This document shows positions 23,725 to 34,944 of a stretch of DNA of 64,000 nt, one piece after another. The notes beneath the pieces are model-generated. The model was not told where the DNA came from. It searched no databases and worked only from the letters and a program-made list of their open reading frames with translations. Positions within the stretch are counted from its first letter, which is position 1. Each line of letters begins with the position of its first letter. Source of the DNA: Lunularia cruciata (taxonomy: Eukaryota; Streptophyta; Marchantiopsida; Lunulariales; Lunulariaceae); assembly GCA_948567375.1 (NCBI GenBank), contig OX419762.1, positions 25,673,465-25,737,464 of the forward strand, given 5' to 3'. The position numbers and the translations under genes were made by a program.

Positions 23725-24585
23725 TATGTAATACCAATAGCTAGACATATGATCTAGAGGTGAAATTTGGTTTGGTAACATCTAGAAGGATTTTATACAT
23801 GATGGAGTAAATATGTCAGATAGAGATATCACCAAAAGAGCACTTCTACTAATAGAGCAAAAATTGAAACAAACTTGCAAACCTTAGAACCAATAGCTAG
23901 ACATATGAACTAGAGGTGAAATTTGGTTTGGTAATATCTAAAAGGATTTTATATGATGGACTGAATGATGGACTGAATGATGGACTAAATAGATCAGAAA
24001 GAGGTATCACCAAAAAGGTACTTCTACTAAATAGTGCAGGAACCAAAATATATCTAAAATCTTTAGGCAATTTTGAGGGCCCAAACAAATGAATTAGACC
24101 TTCAAAATGTGCAGATTCCCTCCCCTAGGGATCTCAAGATAGCACTCCATCCTTCCCTATTTGTCTCATCAAGAGCTTTCCAATGGTACCTCACCCATAC
24201 AATTTGGAGATTCCTACAAGAATATTCTCTTAGGATTCCCTCCAGTCAACATTGGTTTGACTAACCAGATAAGACCAAATCCGACATGTCACCCATGCAT
24301 GCATCTAATCTGAGGGTGGAGATCAATTATATGTCAAAAATCCATGTATCTGATGCAATAGTTATGCTTTAGTTGAGTGTCTTTGCTTTGCTAATAAAGC
24401 CAAGGTGCTACTTTGGGGCATCAAAGTTTGAGTGTGAAACTTGTGCTTTCTTTTTTGTGTTTCTCTATTATCCTTGGAAAATTACACCTTAATATCCATC
24501 ATAGGTTCATCTTGAGCATGAGATAGGTTGGATCACAATCTATGATCTTAAAATTTTCCAAGCATACAAGTTATTGCATCAAGAT
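23725..24585 (+). mobile_element. LTR relic with internal tandem duplication, related to 8111-8741
   Basis: The segment begins TATGTAATACCAATAGCTAG, the counterpart of the minus-strand LTR start near 8741. The first ~155 bp are duplicated in tandem: CAATAGCTAGACATATGA occurs at about 23740 and again near 23892, each followed by AGGTGAAATTTGGTTTGGTA. The second unit contains a 12-bp repeat, GATGGACTGAAT, three times (23955-23990). Homology to the 8-kb LTR resumes near 24390 (AAGGTGCTACTTTGG and GAGTGTGAA). No pol sequence is attached. Confidence 0.55.
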
Positions 24586-24599
24586 TCACAACCAAGAAG

Positions 24600-24902
24600 C
24601 ACTTTGGTGAATTTTATTTCACAAACTCAAAGAGAATCAATGATGGGAAATAAGGTTGTACTCAAAAGGGAAGCATATTTGATTAGATCTTGATCTCACT
24701 CCTCTTTCAACTTACAATCAATGAAGAACAAATTAGCTAAGGTGAAACAAGCTCAATAAGTAGGTTTTGTTACCTTTCCCAAGAGATAGTAGAGGGATGA
24801 TCACTCAAAGGAGAAAATCATGTGATGCATAAGAATTATAATCCTATTTTGGAATGTTCATGAGCTTATAGATATCAAGTGCTCAATTTTTAAGCTTTTA
24901 TG
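24600..24902 (+). mobile_element. LINE 5' region, left half of an element split by the chromovirus
   Basis: This stretch is collinear with 55660-56080, which leads into a LINE endonuclease. Shared blocks are ACTCAAAGA, then tcttgatctcac-tct, aagaacaaattagc-aa, and TTTTGGAATGTTC near 24848. The element resumes at 30406 after the inserted chromovirus; joining 24902 to 30411 matches the uninterrupted copy near 56090. It is probably the ORF1 or 5' leader part and is full of stops. Confidence 0.7.
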
Positions 24903-25381
24903 TGTAAAAGATTGAGGAGAGAAATAGGAGAATGGAAGATCAAAGTAAAAATCACATTGGGACTCTTGAATTATGGAAATGTCAAATGCCTAGCATGAGC
25001 TTGGGCTTTGGTATTTATAGGGAACATACAAAGCTCTTGAGAAGCTTCTTAGAATACAAGCCAAGCTAATTGGGAAGCTTCTTGAGAAGCTTCCTTGTAG
25101 AAGCCGTCTACTTGGCATGCAAGCTAAGCTAGTCAATCAGATTCCCAAGAAGCTTCCTTCTCAAAGCCACCTACTTGGTGTGCAAGCTAAGCTAGTTGAG
25201 AAGCTTCCTAAGAAGCTTCTTCCTAGAAGTCATCACCTGGCATGCACATTACTTAATACTTAGAAGTTACCAAGTAGCTTCTTAGGTGCTTTTAGAATAT
25301 TCTTATAATCCTTGCCTAATTTGGCCCATTTGCTACTTTGGTAATCTTGATTTTCTCCTCTATAAACTCCATGTTGTTACA
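24903..25381 (-). repeat. 3' LTR of the chromovirus (479 bp) with GAAGCTTC cluster
   Basis: On the minus strand the LTR runs from TGTAACAACATGG to CTTTTACA. The polypurine tract AATGGAGGAA lies just upstream of its start. Six copies of GAAGCTTC lie at 25041, 25074, 25086, 25149, 25200 and 25212, just upstream (in minus-strand sense) of the TATA box CTATAAATACC at about 25013-25023. GAAnnTTC is the core pair of a heat-shock element. Related copies are at 30013-30405 and 46804-47276. Confidence 0.88.
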
Positions 25382-25439
25382 TATTCCTCCATTACTAGTT
25401 GGTGATGTCCTCATCATCATGGAAGCTTCAAACTCCTAG

Positions 25440-26640
25440 ATGGCTATTTGTGCACGTTGGAGATGAGAAAGAGGCTCCCTAGTGGTATCATAAAGGGGAT
25501 ACTCTTTCCAAAGTACTTTATATTCACTATCTTGTAGGCAGCCATGTTGAATGTAACAAGTGCAAGGATATGATCAACTTCATATTCCTCATGATTGTTG
25601 ATAGAGAGGGAGGAGAAGTGGGTTGGATATGAGAAGAAAAACTTGGAAACATGAAAGATACGGTGGATTTGCATATGATAAGGCAATGCAAGTCAATAAG
25701 CAATAGGAGAAATTATTTGGGTGATATCAAATGGACTTATCTAATTAGGAGCAAGTTTACGAACTTGGGTATCAAGTGGGAGTGGTAGTTTACTAGAAGA
25801 AAGCATGACCTTATCACCAAGTTGAAAGGTGCAATCACAACAATGTTGATCCATGTATTTTTTTTGATGATTTTGAGCAACTAGGAGATGAGATTTGGCT
25901 TGTTGTAGCGATTGGGATATTATGGTCAAGAAGGTGGAAGTATGAGGATATGAGATGGAGGAGAAGTGAGAAAGGAATTTGGAACAAGTGGGTCTTGGCC
26001 AAATTTAAGAAAGAAGGGAGAGAATCTAGTGCTTACATGTTTAGAATTATTGTAGGCAAACTCAAAAACTAAAAGATATCCATCCTAGTTGGTATAGTGA
26101 ATGTTGACAAAGGCATTAAGCATATCCTCCAAGGTGCAATTTGCATGTTTGGTTTGTCCATCAATTTGAGGATGATATAGGCCATGGACAAAGCAAGCTT
26201 GGTGCCGAGTAGCTAGAAGAGTTCTTGCCAAAATTTTCCAATGAATCAAGGATCAAGGTTAGAGATGAGTACATGAGGCCTCCTATGATGCTTGAAAACA
26301 TTATCAAAGTAGATCTAGGCCAATGTTGGAGCATCTACTATATCAAAGACTGGTGCCAAATGGATTTGCTTACTAAGCTTATTGACAAACACCACAATTG
26401 CTATGTGACCTTGCTTTGTCTTGGACAAGGATGTGATGAGATCTAAGCTCACGTGTTCCCATCAAGCATATGGGATGGGAAGTAGTTGAAGGAGTCCACT
26501 CGGTTTTTGGTTCTTAGTCTTGTCGCATTTTCATCTCTCACAAGATTGGACAAACACTCAAACATCTCATGCTTAGGCCACCACCTCTTGGCATTGTAGG
26601 GTACCCAAGGTCTTTTCCATACCCATGTGACCAACAATTA
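25440..26640 (-). pseudogene. chromovirus integrase and chromodomain
   Basis: The minus-strand frame ending at 26449 carries a degenerate H2C2 zinc and core entry (KRWWPKHEMFECL, then a PWE-like block). At 25929-25741 is the integrase C-terminal block AQNHQKKYMDQHC, GDKVMLSS and RKLAPN. At 25686-25444 IHRIFHVSKFF is followed by EYEVDHIL and YKIVNIKYFGKS, matching the chromodomain that ends chromovirus integrases (usual YLVKWKGY). The chromodomain normally guides integration to particular chromatin. Stops and shifts separate the pieces. Confidence 0.82.
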
Positions 26641-26689
26641 GTAAGTCATGGGCTTCTTGAAGGTGCACAAGTCATATATCACTCTTGGT

Positions 26690-28160
26690 TGAAGCATAGA
26701 TCCAATTCTCATAGAATAGAAGGCCTTCTTTGAAAGAAAAGGTGTTTTATTCCTTTTTGTGCATTGCAAGACAACCTTGTATCATCTAAAAGAAGAGATC
26801 TTGTTGTAAAGTGGTCCTAAATTTGATTTGAACTTTTGAGTCGATTGAAACTATCATAATTGTCATTGCAATGAGAGGAAGAGGCTTTAAATCAGGTTTT
26901 TGTGATAGGGCATCAAAGATAACATAGAACCTACTAGATTTGTACCCAAGTTTGACTTCAAAAAATTATAGTTGTTTGTCTTATCAATGATGTTGACTCT
27001 TCATGTGCTCCAAATGTAATGTTTGCAATAAGAGTTTCTGATTTATTGGTATGATCACTTGTTTCTCCAAGAGATAATGCATCCATACCTTGGTGGCACA
27101 TACCAGTGCTAGTTGTTCTTGATCTTGAGTAGAGTAATTCCTTTCTGTGGTGTTTAGTTGGAAAGACACAAAGGCAATGTGATGTAACCCATTTGGAATT
27201 TATTATTGCAATAGAACTCCAATGGCAAAGTTAGAAGTATTGAAATCAACCATAAAAGGTAGTTGAGGATCATATGGTTGAAGAATAGATCTTGAAGACA
27301 CCATATGTTTAGCTTGTAGGATGTTTTTTCATGCTTGGTGGTCCATTAAAAGCTTTAAGTCTTCTCCAAGAGATCAGTCAATGGTGTGGTCACATGAGCA
27401 TAATAGTGGATGAATTGTTGGAAAAAAATTACCAATCTATTAAATTCCCACACTTTTGTGGCATCCTTTAGAGTTAGGCTAATCATTATTGGCCTTGATA
27501 TTTTTTCTCTTCGATCTTGATCCATTCTAATGAGATCTTATGACTCAAGAAGGTATCTTCATTCTGCCAAAAGGCACACTTTGACTTCTTGCAATAAAAC
27601 TTCCATTAATGTAGTCATCTTAAGACTTTTTGCATGTGATTTGCATGTTCTGCTTCTATCTTGCTATAGATTAAAATATCATCCAAGAACACCACCATGT
27701 ACCAATTCAATAGCCCATCTAACACCCAATGCATCTGATCTATGAAGGCTGATGGAGCATTAGTGAGCCCAAAAGGTAAAAATCTCTATTCAAAATGCCC
27801 ATACCTTGTGCAAAAGTAAACCTTTTCACATCCTCTTGATCAATAGGAATTTACCAATAGCTTCCTTGGAGATCCAACTTGGAGAAGTATAAGATCCAAT
27901 CAATTGATCAAGCAAGTCATCAATTTGAGACAAGGGATACGCATTATTCTTCATTATTTGTTTATTCAAACCATTGTAATCAATACAAAAGCAAAGTCCT
28001 CCATCTTTCTTTGGAACAAAGAGTACCAGTGCTCCACAAGGAGATGTATTATGTCATATGAAATCCTTCTCCTGCAACTTTGTTAGTGTTGTTTGAAGCT
28101 CGTCCAACTCCTTTGGTGAGAGCTGATAGATTCGTTTACTCACTAGAGTACTTCCTAGCA
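26690..28160 (-). pseudogene. chromovirus reverse transcriptase and RNase H
   Basis: Near 28130-27850 (minus) the translation includes a QLSPKELDEL block, [16 protein letters not shown], a [10 protein letters not shown] block (usual CVDYRALN) and [14 protein letters not shown], diagnostic of gypsy RT. RNase H is visible at 27169-26984 (ERNYSTQDQEQLALVCA, W-HYLLE). The active-site YxDD region near 27680 is disrupted. Several frameshifts and stops are present. Confidence 0.82.
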
Positions 28161-28479
28161 ATAACTCAATCTTGAAGTGCATACCATGATTGGAGTGTAA
28201 TCTCTTTGGTGGATCATCCAAAAACACATCTATAAACTATTAAACTATTTGATCAACCATTGCTTGATGAGGCTTTTGGCACTCATAAGATTCTCCATGC
28301 ACAATCTGCTTGATCTACACTGAAAAAATAGAAATATTCTCCTCCAATGCTTGCTTGATGGCTACTTTACTAACAAACTTCCCATCTTGAGACTAACTAT
28401 TCTTAGGTGTCTTACTCAAAGGTGCAAGGCAACCTAATTGGTAATTCTTACCTTGGTGTTGTTCTTGAATATATTATTT

Positions 28480-28800
28480 TATCCAATCAAATTGAACCTT
28501 ATAATGTTCAAGCTAAGGTAAACCTAGAATGACATCATGGTGTAGAGGTGCCACTATAAACCTCATACACTCCAAATACTCTTTCTCAATCTTGAATGCA
28601 ATAAGATGTGAGATACGGAATGCATAACACTTTATACCATCCGCTATCATCAATCTACTTCCACTTATTGGATTGATAAGAATACTTAATTCTTTTGCTA
28701 ATTCATGGACATGTAGTTCTTCAAACTTCCAAAATCAACCAAAATCCTACAACCATGATCAAATATCATACCTTGCAAGTGAAGCAAACTTGCATAGGTT
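28480..28800 (-). pseudogene. chromovirus aspartic protease
   Basis: Minus-strand translation near 28760-28710 gives ILVDFGSLKNYMS, the equivalent of the retroviral-type protease block ILIDSGSTHNFI, with the catalytic D kept but DSG changed to DFG. Near 28530 it gives HHDVILGLP and LEHYKVQFDW, the conserved C-terminal protease block. It lies between gag and RT as expected. Confidence 0.75.
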
Positions 28801-28879
28801 GAGCCTTCAATCCCATTAGAACTAATCAAGTTCCCAATAGGTGGCTCAAATTCTCTTACTAGGATTCTTTGTTTCCTTG

Positions 28880-29570
28880 ATCATCTTGCTCCATGAGCTC
28901 CATTTTGGCAATTTTTCAGGATTGTCTATCCTTGAATGGACTCAACAATGTGATGCATAATTTGGTGACAATAAAGCAATCAAATTTTTTTTATCATTCC
29001 TTATCTGTAGTGAAAAGTGGTCTATGTTGGATGAAAATGATTTCTATTGGTGTTGGCTCCTCCACCCTTGTGTAGTGTGTGGATAGGTTTTTTGAAGGTT
29101 AATGTCAAGACCAAGTTGTTGCAACCAAAGAATCAAAGTGCTCAACCAATTGCATGGCTTCCATTAAGTGTTTGGGCTCTAACATGATCACTTCTAATTT
29201 AGTGCATGACTTTAAACCCCTCACAAATTGATCTAGAGCTTCACCTTCTAATATATGTAGAATTTTCATTATGATGTTTTGGAAATGAATGATATAGCTT
29301 CTTCTAGAACCAATTTGCTTCAATTCTACCAATCTATCTCATGTGTCTTGTGTGGCATTTATAGCTCAAAATTGCCCAATTATTCCTCTCTTGAATTCTT
29401 CCCATGTTGAGATTGGTGCAAAAAATTTCCATTTAACCTGCTCCACTTGAATTACCACTATAGATTTGCCACTCCATCCAATCAGCTTGAAGCTAAGAGA
29501 ATCTATCTTTATTCATCTTGAAGATTTGTAGCTTCAAAATAACATTCACAATCAAACACAAAATTCTCTA
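28880..29570 (-). pseudogene. chromovirus gag (Retrotrans_gag)
   Basis: The frame 29332-29105 shows VELKQIGSRRSYIIHFQ, then ILEGEALDQFVRGLK and EAMQLVEHFDSL, the conserved gag block of plant gypsy elements. Upstream sequence to 29570 continues the domain (WKFFAPISTWEEF-like). A homologous gag on the plus strand at 47860-48310 belongs to a second copy of the same family. Confidence 0.8.
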
Positions 29571-30012
29571 TTGCGCTCAAGAGATTCTTGCTTTCAAATA
29601 ACTTAGGCTTTGGAAATTAGATTTTCTCTTCTTCTTCTTCTTGAAATGGTACTCTCTCTACATGCTCTTGCCATTGATAGTCTTGTTCTTCTAACAATCA
29701 AGTTAGTTGCTCAATTTGTTATTTCATAGCAATATAACTTTGTGCATTGCCATGACTACTTCTCTATCAAAATACCTATAATTATCTAAGTTAACATTTA
29801 AATGCAACATATATACCATTCTCCATAAGTTACAATTGGAAGTACCAAAGGTTCATCGGACAAGGTGAAAGTATTCAAAAAAATTTGCCAAAAGCATGAG
29901 ATGATGAATTGCATAAAATGATGCTTGTGTAATATATGGACACAAAATCCCAATGATTTGGTGGAAATAGATTGGTGGTCCATAAATTGCATCAATCCCA
30001 TTCCCATTCCTT

Positions 30013-30405
30013 GGAAGATCAAAGTGAAAGATAACATTAGGACTCTTGAATAAGGGAAACTCCAAATGCCTAGCATCAGCTTAGGTTTTTCTAGTGAACA
30101 TACAAGGCTCTTGAAAAGCTTCTCAAGAAGCTTATTAAAAGCCATCTTCTTAGAGTGCAAGCCAAAGTAATTAGTAAGTTTTTCAAGAAGCTTCCTTCTA
30201 GAAGCCACCTACTTGGCATGCAAGTTGAACTAGTTGGGAAGCTTCCCCAGAAGCTTCTTCCTAGAAGTCACCTCTTGGCATGCACATTACTTAATACTTG
30301 GAAGGTACCAAGTAGCTTCCTAGATACTTCTAGAATATTCTTATAATTCTTGGCTAATTTGGCACATTTGCTACTTCATTAGTCTATAAACTCCATATTG
30401 CTACA
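30013..30405 (-). repeat. 5' LTR of the chromovirus, 3'-truncated
   Basis: The minus strand starts TGTAGCAATATGG at 30405 and is collinear with the 3' LTR until about 30013, where the last ~30 bp of the LTR and the primer-binding site are missing. It keeps GAAGCTTC copies (for example around 30188 and 30238-30256) and a TTCTAGAA (about 30195). Its TATA box is degraded. Short frames read across it are not genes. Confidence 0.85.
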
Positions 30406-33400
30406 TTATGGGATGATGTTAATTTGATTATTATTCCTGAAATATGGGAATATGAGTGAAATTGAATTGAAGAAATTAATGGATTATTTCTAGTAGGACC
30501 AACTTGGAATAGATGAGGCAATACAAAGGAAAGAGCTTTGGAGGTATTGCTACTTACATCAAAATTAGCCTTGAAAAGTTAGTCTTTTGGATAGGCCAAG
30601 CCTCAAGTGCATAAGACCATCGGTTGAAGAGTGGAGATGGAGGTATTTTAATTTTTCATTTTATTTTTCTAATTTTCTCCATTGACATCACCTATTTACT
30701 CAAGATGAGTTTACAATGTAGCCATGTAGCCTTTTTACTCCTTGATAGGATAACAATTATTCTTGGTGATTTCAATGTGTGAATCCAAAACTCTTGACTT
30801 TTGGAGTTCAATGACCTTGAGAATGAGCATATTCTTGCCTTGATTGATTGTTATAGTGCTTGGTCCTCCTCTCCCTTAGGTCTCATATGCAACCATATGA
30901 ATGAACACTTTCTAAGCTTTGGTACCACATATAGCTTGAAGATCTTGAATGATCTTTCTCACTTTCTTGAAACTTGCAAGAGCACATGCTTTGCTTCAAG
31001 AAGATCTAGCACCATAGATTAAATTATGATCTCACATGGTGATATACATCTTATTTCTCATTTTGCTATTTTTGATCCTCAACCTAAGTCTCACCATGCA
31101 ACTCAATCCTTTACACTCCTTCCTCTATGCACACCTTATTAGAGCTAGATCAGTTATTGAGCATGTTTCTAGAAGGAAAATCCATTTATATTTTCACAAG
31201 AGAGATGTGTAGAAACAAGCTATCTAGGAAAAGTTGAGCACTATAGAATGAAATTATGATTTTAAGCAACAAAATGATCAACTCATTAGACTTTGTCACT
31301 CTACTTCATCTACTTTCTTTCCAAGACAATCTAATAAGAAGAGACTTGGTCTTCCTTGCAACAAGTGGTATGAAGAAGATTGCAAAGTTGCAAGGATTAA
31401 AGCTCTTGATTATATTGCAGAAAACTTGCCTGTCTTTCTTATAAGAAATTGATGAAGTGACAGAAGAGAGCATTTCTAAGGCTTAATTGAGTACTAAATT
31501 GAGGTACAATTCTAAGGCTTTTGGGAAGAAAATTGCTTCTAGATCCTAATCAAAATCATTGGATTTGAAAGAGCTCTATAACTATATGACAGATCTTTGC
31601 TTCTTTTGAGATACTACATAGATAGCTCTAGTATTGGACCTCATGTAACCATTTTTTAAGCTAACAAATCTTGGCTGAAGAAGTTACCATTGGTAGGTGG
31701 AACATTTTGATAGACTTTGTGGTGAACTTGTGAAATATGGTGATGATTATTTGATCTTTATACTCACCTCTTTCTTGAATGAAGCTATTTGTTGTGACTT
31801 TCTCAATAGTTGGCACTTGAAGGAGGTTGTTCCCATTCACAAGTCTGGCAAAAAAGATGTTGTTACCAACTATTGAACCATTCTAGTAAGTGGCATCTTT
31901 GCTAAGCTATATAGATGTATTTTGGAATCCATGTTGAGTACTTGAGTTGAGAAGTTCAAAATCCATACCAAGTGCCAAGCAAGTTTTTAGATTTATTTCT
32001 AGTATCTATTAGTCCTCCATGTCTTATAGTGGAATTTCAAGGGTGTTGGGAGAGCTTTTTATGCTGCTTTCATTGATTTCAAGAAACCCTTTGACAAGAT
32101 ACTCAAGCAAGCTCTAAGTGAAAGGCTTAGTGAAGTTTAAGTTTGACAAGATTTGATTGGTGTTATATCTTGGTGCTATGAGAAGGTGGTTGTGAGACTA
32201 TCTTCTTTGAGCAATAATTGATGTGATTTAAAGCTTTTATATCTAAAAAATTTTATGATCTTCATTAATGATTTGAGAGAGTAACTTGGAAGCAAGGGCT
32301 AAAAGTGTGCAAGTTGGCTCTTTGATATACATGCACTTGTTTATGCAAATTATGTGTTCTCCTTTCCAACAATCCAAAGAGTTTACAAAAGCTATTGGAT
32401 TCTCTCCTTGCCTTTTAGAACCAAACAAAGATGGAGGTCAATCTTGATAAGTAATTGTTGTGGGTTCTAAGAGTATCACATGCTACTACTTTGATAGTAA
32501 GCCTTTGGAACATGTTTTTACTTACAAGTGCTTGGGAATTGAGTTTTCTCAAAAATATGGCTGGTCTACTTTTATCAAGAATAGAGTTGGTGTAAGTTTA
32601 AAGCTTTTTATTCACTCATGAATTGTTTAGACTTGCTCATCTTACCACATGGGAGTTGAAGACAGTATTATTCAGAGCATGTGTCGAGCTTATGATTCTT
32701 TATGGTGTTCAAGTTGGCGTCCTTGTACTAAGAAGACATGGTGGTTGAGAAGGTTCAAAAAATCTGCTTGTATAAAGAACTTGGTATGAAGACTCAAACA
32801 CTTAATATCTTACTACTTGCTTAGATAGTCTTTTTGCCTCTTGAGGTTGACGCCTTCTTCTTGGCTTTCATTTATGTCTCTAGGGTGAGGTCCATGGAGC
32901 ATGAGAGGTTCCACTACTAGGCTCTTCGTGGTAAACAATCTATTGGTTCGTATGCAAATGTGATTGCTTGGCCTATAAGCTGGAATGTCATTGAGAGACA
33001 TTGGAAGTTGGAACCTATTACTTTATGGGAAGTGATCAAGGCATAATTCTTAAGTTCCCTATGGTGTTAACCTAGTACCAAGATGTTGTTCTATCAACAA
33101 TGTGTGAATTCTATGTTGGTGTATTGTTAAATTTTTTTCTTTTGTCTAAGATATCTACCTCACCTATCATTGCTCAATATAGGAATAGATCTCATAGACT
33201 TTCTGTAGAAGAAAGGAGTTAAAAGCATATAGATCACTCTATGCAACTTTGCACATTATATTCCATGGCAAGGTTGAAGATGAGCAATATTTATTTATTG
33301 CATCCTCTTGTTGTGAGGAATCAGAATTAAAACATCATTAGTGCTAGAGACTTTTCCACTCTACTCCATATCAGTTCACATCAGTATATTACCAATTAAT

Positions 33401-33420
33401 AAGGACTTATAGTAATTTTC
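30406..33420 (+). mobile_element. LINE, right part (endonuclease, RT, C-terminal zinc domain), decayed
   Basis: This continues the LINE begun at 24600. The endonuclease (EEP) core GDFN is at 30765-30776, with a SSTID and SHFAIFD block near 31010-31080 (usual SRIDY and SDH). RT shows KEVVPIHKSGK and TNY-TILVSGIFAKLY near 31825-31915, AAFIDFKKPFDK near 32071 and the active site near 32342, where YADD has become YANY. The end near 33340 matches the RDFSTLLHI block of the C-terminal Cys/His domain seen in other copies. Dozens of stops are present. The orientation is opposite to most LINE copies at 54-63 kb. Confidence 0.85.
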
Positions 33421-34600
33421 CTAACTTCCATTGACTTTTATTGTATTTAAAGATTCTTTTTGTGTTCTAGAATTTATTATTCATAGTTTTATTATTTAAT
33501 TATAAGAATAATTAATTTGAGGATGCTTTTGTTAGGTTTGTTATTCTTGTGCACTATCAAGCACCACTTTATAAATTATGAGATAATCTAGTCCTACATA
33601 CTTACTCCAACTAGCTACCATGCTGATTTTGATCATTTCGAGGCACAAGGTATGATTGTGTCCTTTTGTATATGTTCTCATGTGTTTAAGGTTCTTAGTT
33701 AGCTATAGGCAAGGTATGCTTACCAAAATAGATTACGATTTGCCATAGTAACAACTTATGTTATCTTTGCGAAAAGGCTTTATGTAAGGCAAAGAGCAAA
33801 TTCTTAAGGGACTTAAAAAGAGCCTTTGACCCAAATTGAAGAGCTTAAAGAAGATAATGAAGATGGCATTATTATCATGTTCATTCACGACGAAGTGATG
33901 GAGATACTTTTTGAGGTGAAGTAAACTTCGATTATGCAGATTAGTTACAATAGAATGTACAATCAACCAACAGGTTAAATTGGATCTATAACAAGTAAAA
34001 GACATTATTTTTGCTTCAAATCTGACAGAAAATGTAGAAAGATAGTTCATTTTTTATATGAATGTTTTGATAAATTAGGGTTTCAGTTATAGTTTTACGG
34101 GTAGTGCACACGCGCTGCGCCGAAGTTTAATTTTTGTAAGGGTAAACCGTTACCATATAATGTGATGGGCTCTGTAAAAGATGAAACCGTAGTTCTATAA
34201 AAGGTGACCAGTTGCCCTTAATGGTTAGGGAGTCTTTATTCATACAATATTTTTATAAATTATAAACAAAAATTATGATTTAAAAATAATAATGTAATAG
34301 TTAATGAATTTTGTACATTTATAATCAAAAAATTTAAAAATATTATAATTTACTTTAAATTATAAATTATAAATATTTTGAACTTAGGTATTGTATATTG
34401 TACTAGTAGATTGATATCAGAACAAAATTTAATGTTCTCATTATTATTATGAAATAAACACTACAAAATATTAAGATATGAAAGAAGTTTCGAGGTTTGG
34501 ACTTTTCAAACGACAAAAAAATTCTCTATTTTCTAGCAAATTTTTTTGTACGTAGGTGTTACCTTCCGAGCTCCTCCCAATTGCTAACACTTAGCGAGAG
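33421..34600. other. AT-rich DNA upstream of the aminotransferase gene
   Basis: No coding motif was recognised. It is AT-rich except for a short GC-rich patch near 34108-34124 (GCACACGCGCTGCGCCGAAG). It contains a possible small inverted-repeat insertion at 34137-34220. Confidence 0.4.
34137..34220. mobile_element. possible 84-bp MITE-like inverted-repeat element
   Basis: TAAGGGTAAACCGTTACC at the left end and GGTGACCAGTTGCCCTTA at the right end are imperfect inverted repeats (13 of 18 positions). The ends TAAGGG...CCCTTA would fit a small DNA-transposon derivative with TA-rich target. There is only one copy in the window, so this is weak. Confidence 0.3.
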
Positions 34601-34944
34601 TCGACTGTATAATTATCCTGAATGGCAGGAAGGACAGAGACCTTGCCGACAAGAAAAGACCACCATAAATGTGTGATTGAAGTTTACGTTTACGTAGGTT
34701 GGTTCTTGCAAACGCAGATACTACGTTTGAAAGTACCTAGGCGTCGTAACGACAGGACCGAACAATTGCTGAAGGGATGAAAGAGGAAGATGAATGAGCT
34801 TCTTCCGGGGTTTTATGGTTTTATGAACAGAGGGAGAAGCATCGCTTCCTGGTTTCTGTCTCTGTCAGGAGACTCTGCTGATCAATAAGGAGGAATTGCA
34901 ATCACTTTGAGCGAGAGATTTACGACTAGAGGGCTGAAACAACA

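Larger units (their letters stand above)
24903..30405 (-). mobile_element. near full-length Ty3/gypsy chromovirus, 5.5 kb
   Basis: The element begins TGTAAAAG at 24903 and ends GCTACA at 30405. It is flanked by the 5-bp target duplication TTATG (24898-24902 and 30406-30410) and lies inside a LINE. LTRs are at both ends. On the minus strand the order is gag, protease, RT, RNase H, integrase, chromodomain, as in chromoviruses. All frames are broken by stops and indels. The LTRs differ substantially, so the insertion is old. The 5' LTR lacks its last ~30 bp and the primer-binding site, so it could not replicate even apart from the coding damage. Confidence 0.93.

Noticed and set aside
24903-25381. 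CRISPR-like or other regular direct repeats (GAAGCTTC)
   Set aside because: Spacing is irregular, units are 8 bp and the segment is an LTR in a plant genome.
29798-30208. 136-codon frame (MASRRKLLEKL...)
   Set aside because: Its start lies inside the chromovirus 5' LTR repeat and the rest is junction sequence; no domain and no conserved relative in the window.
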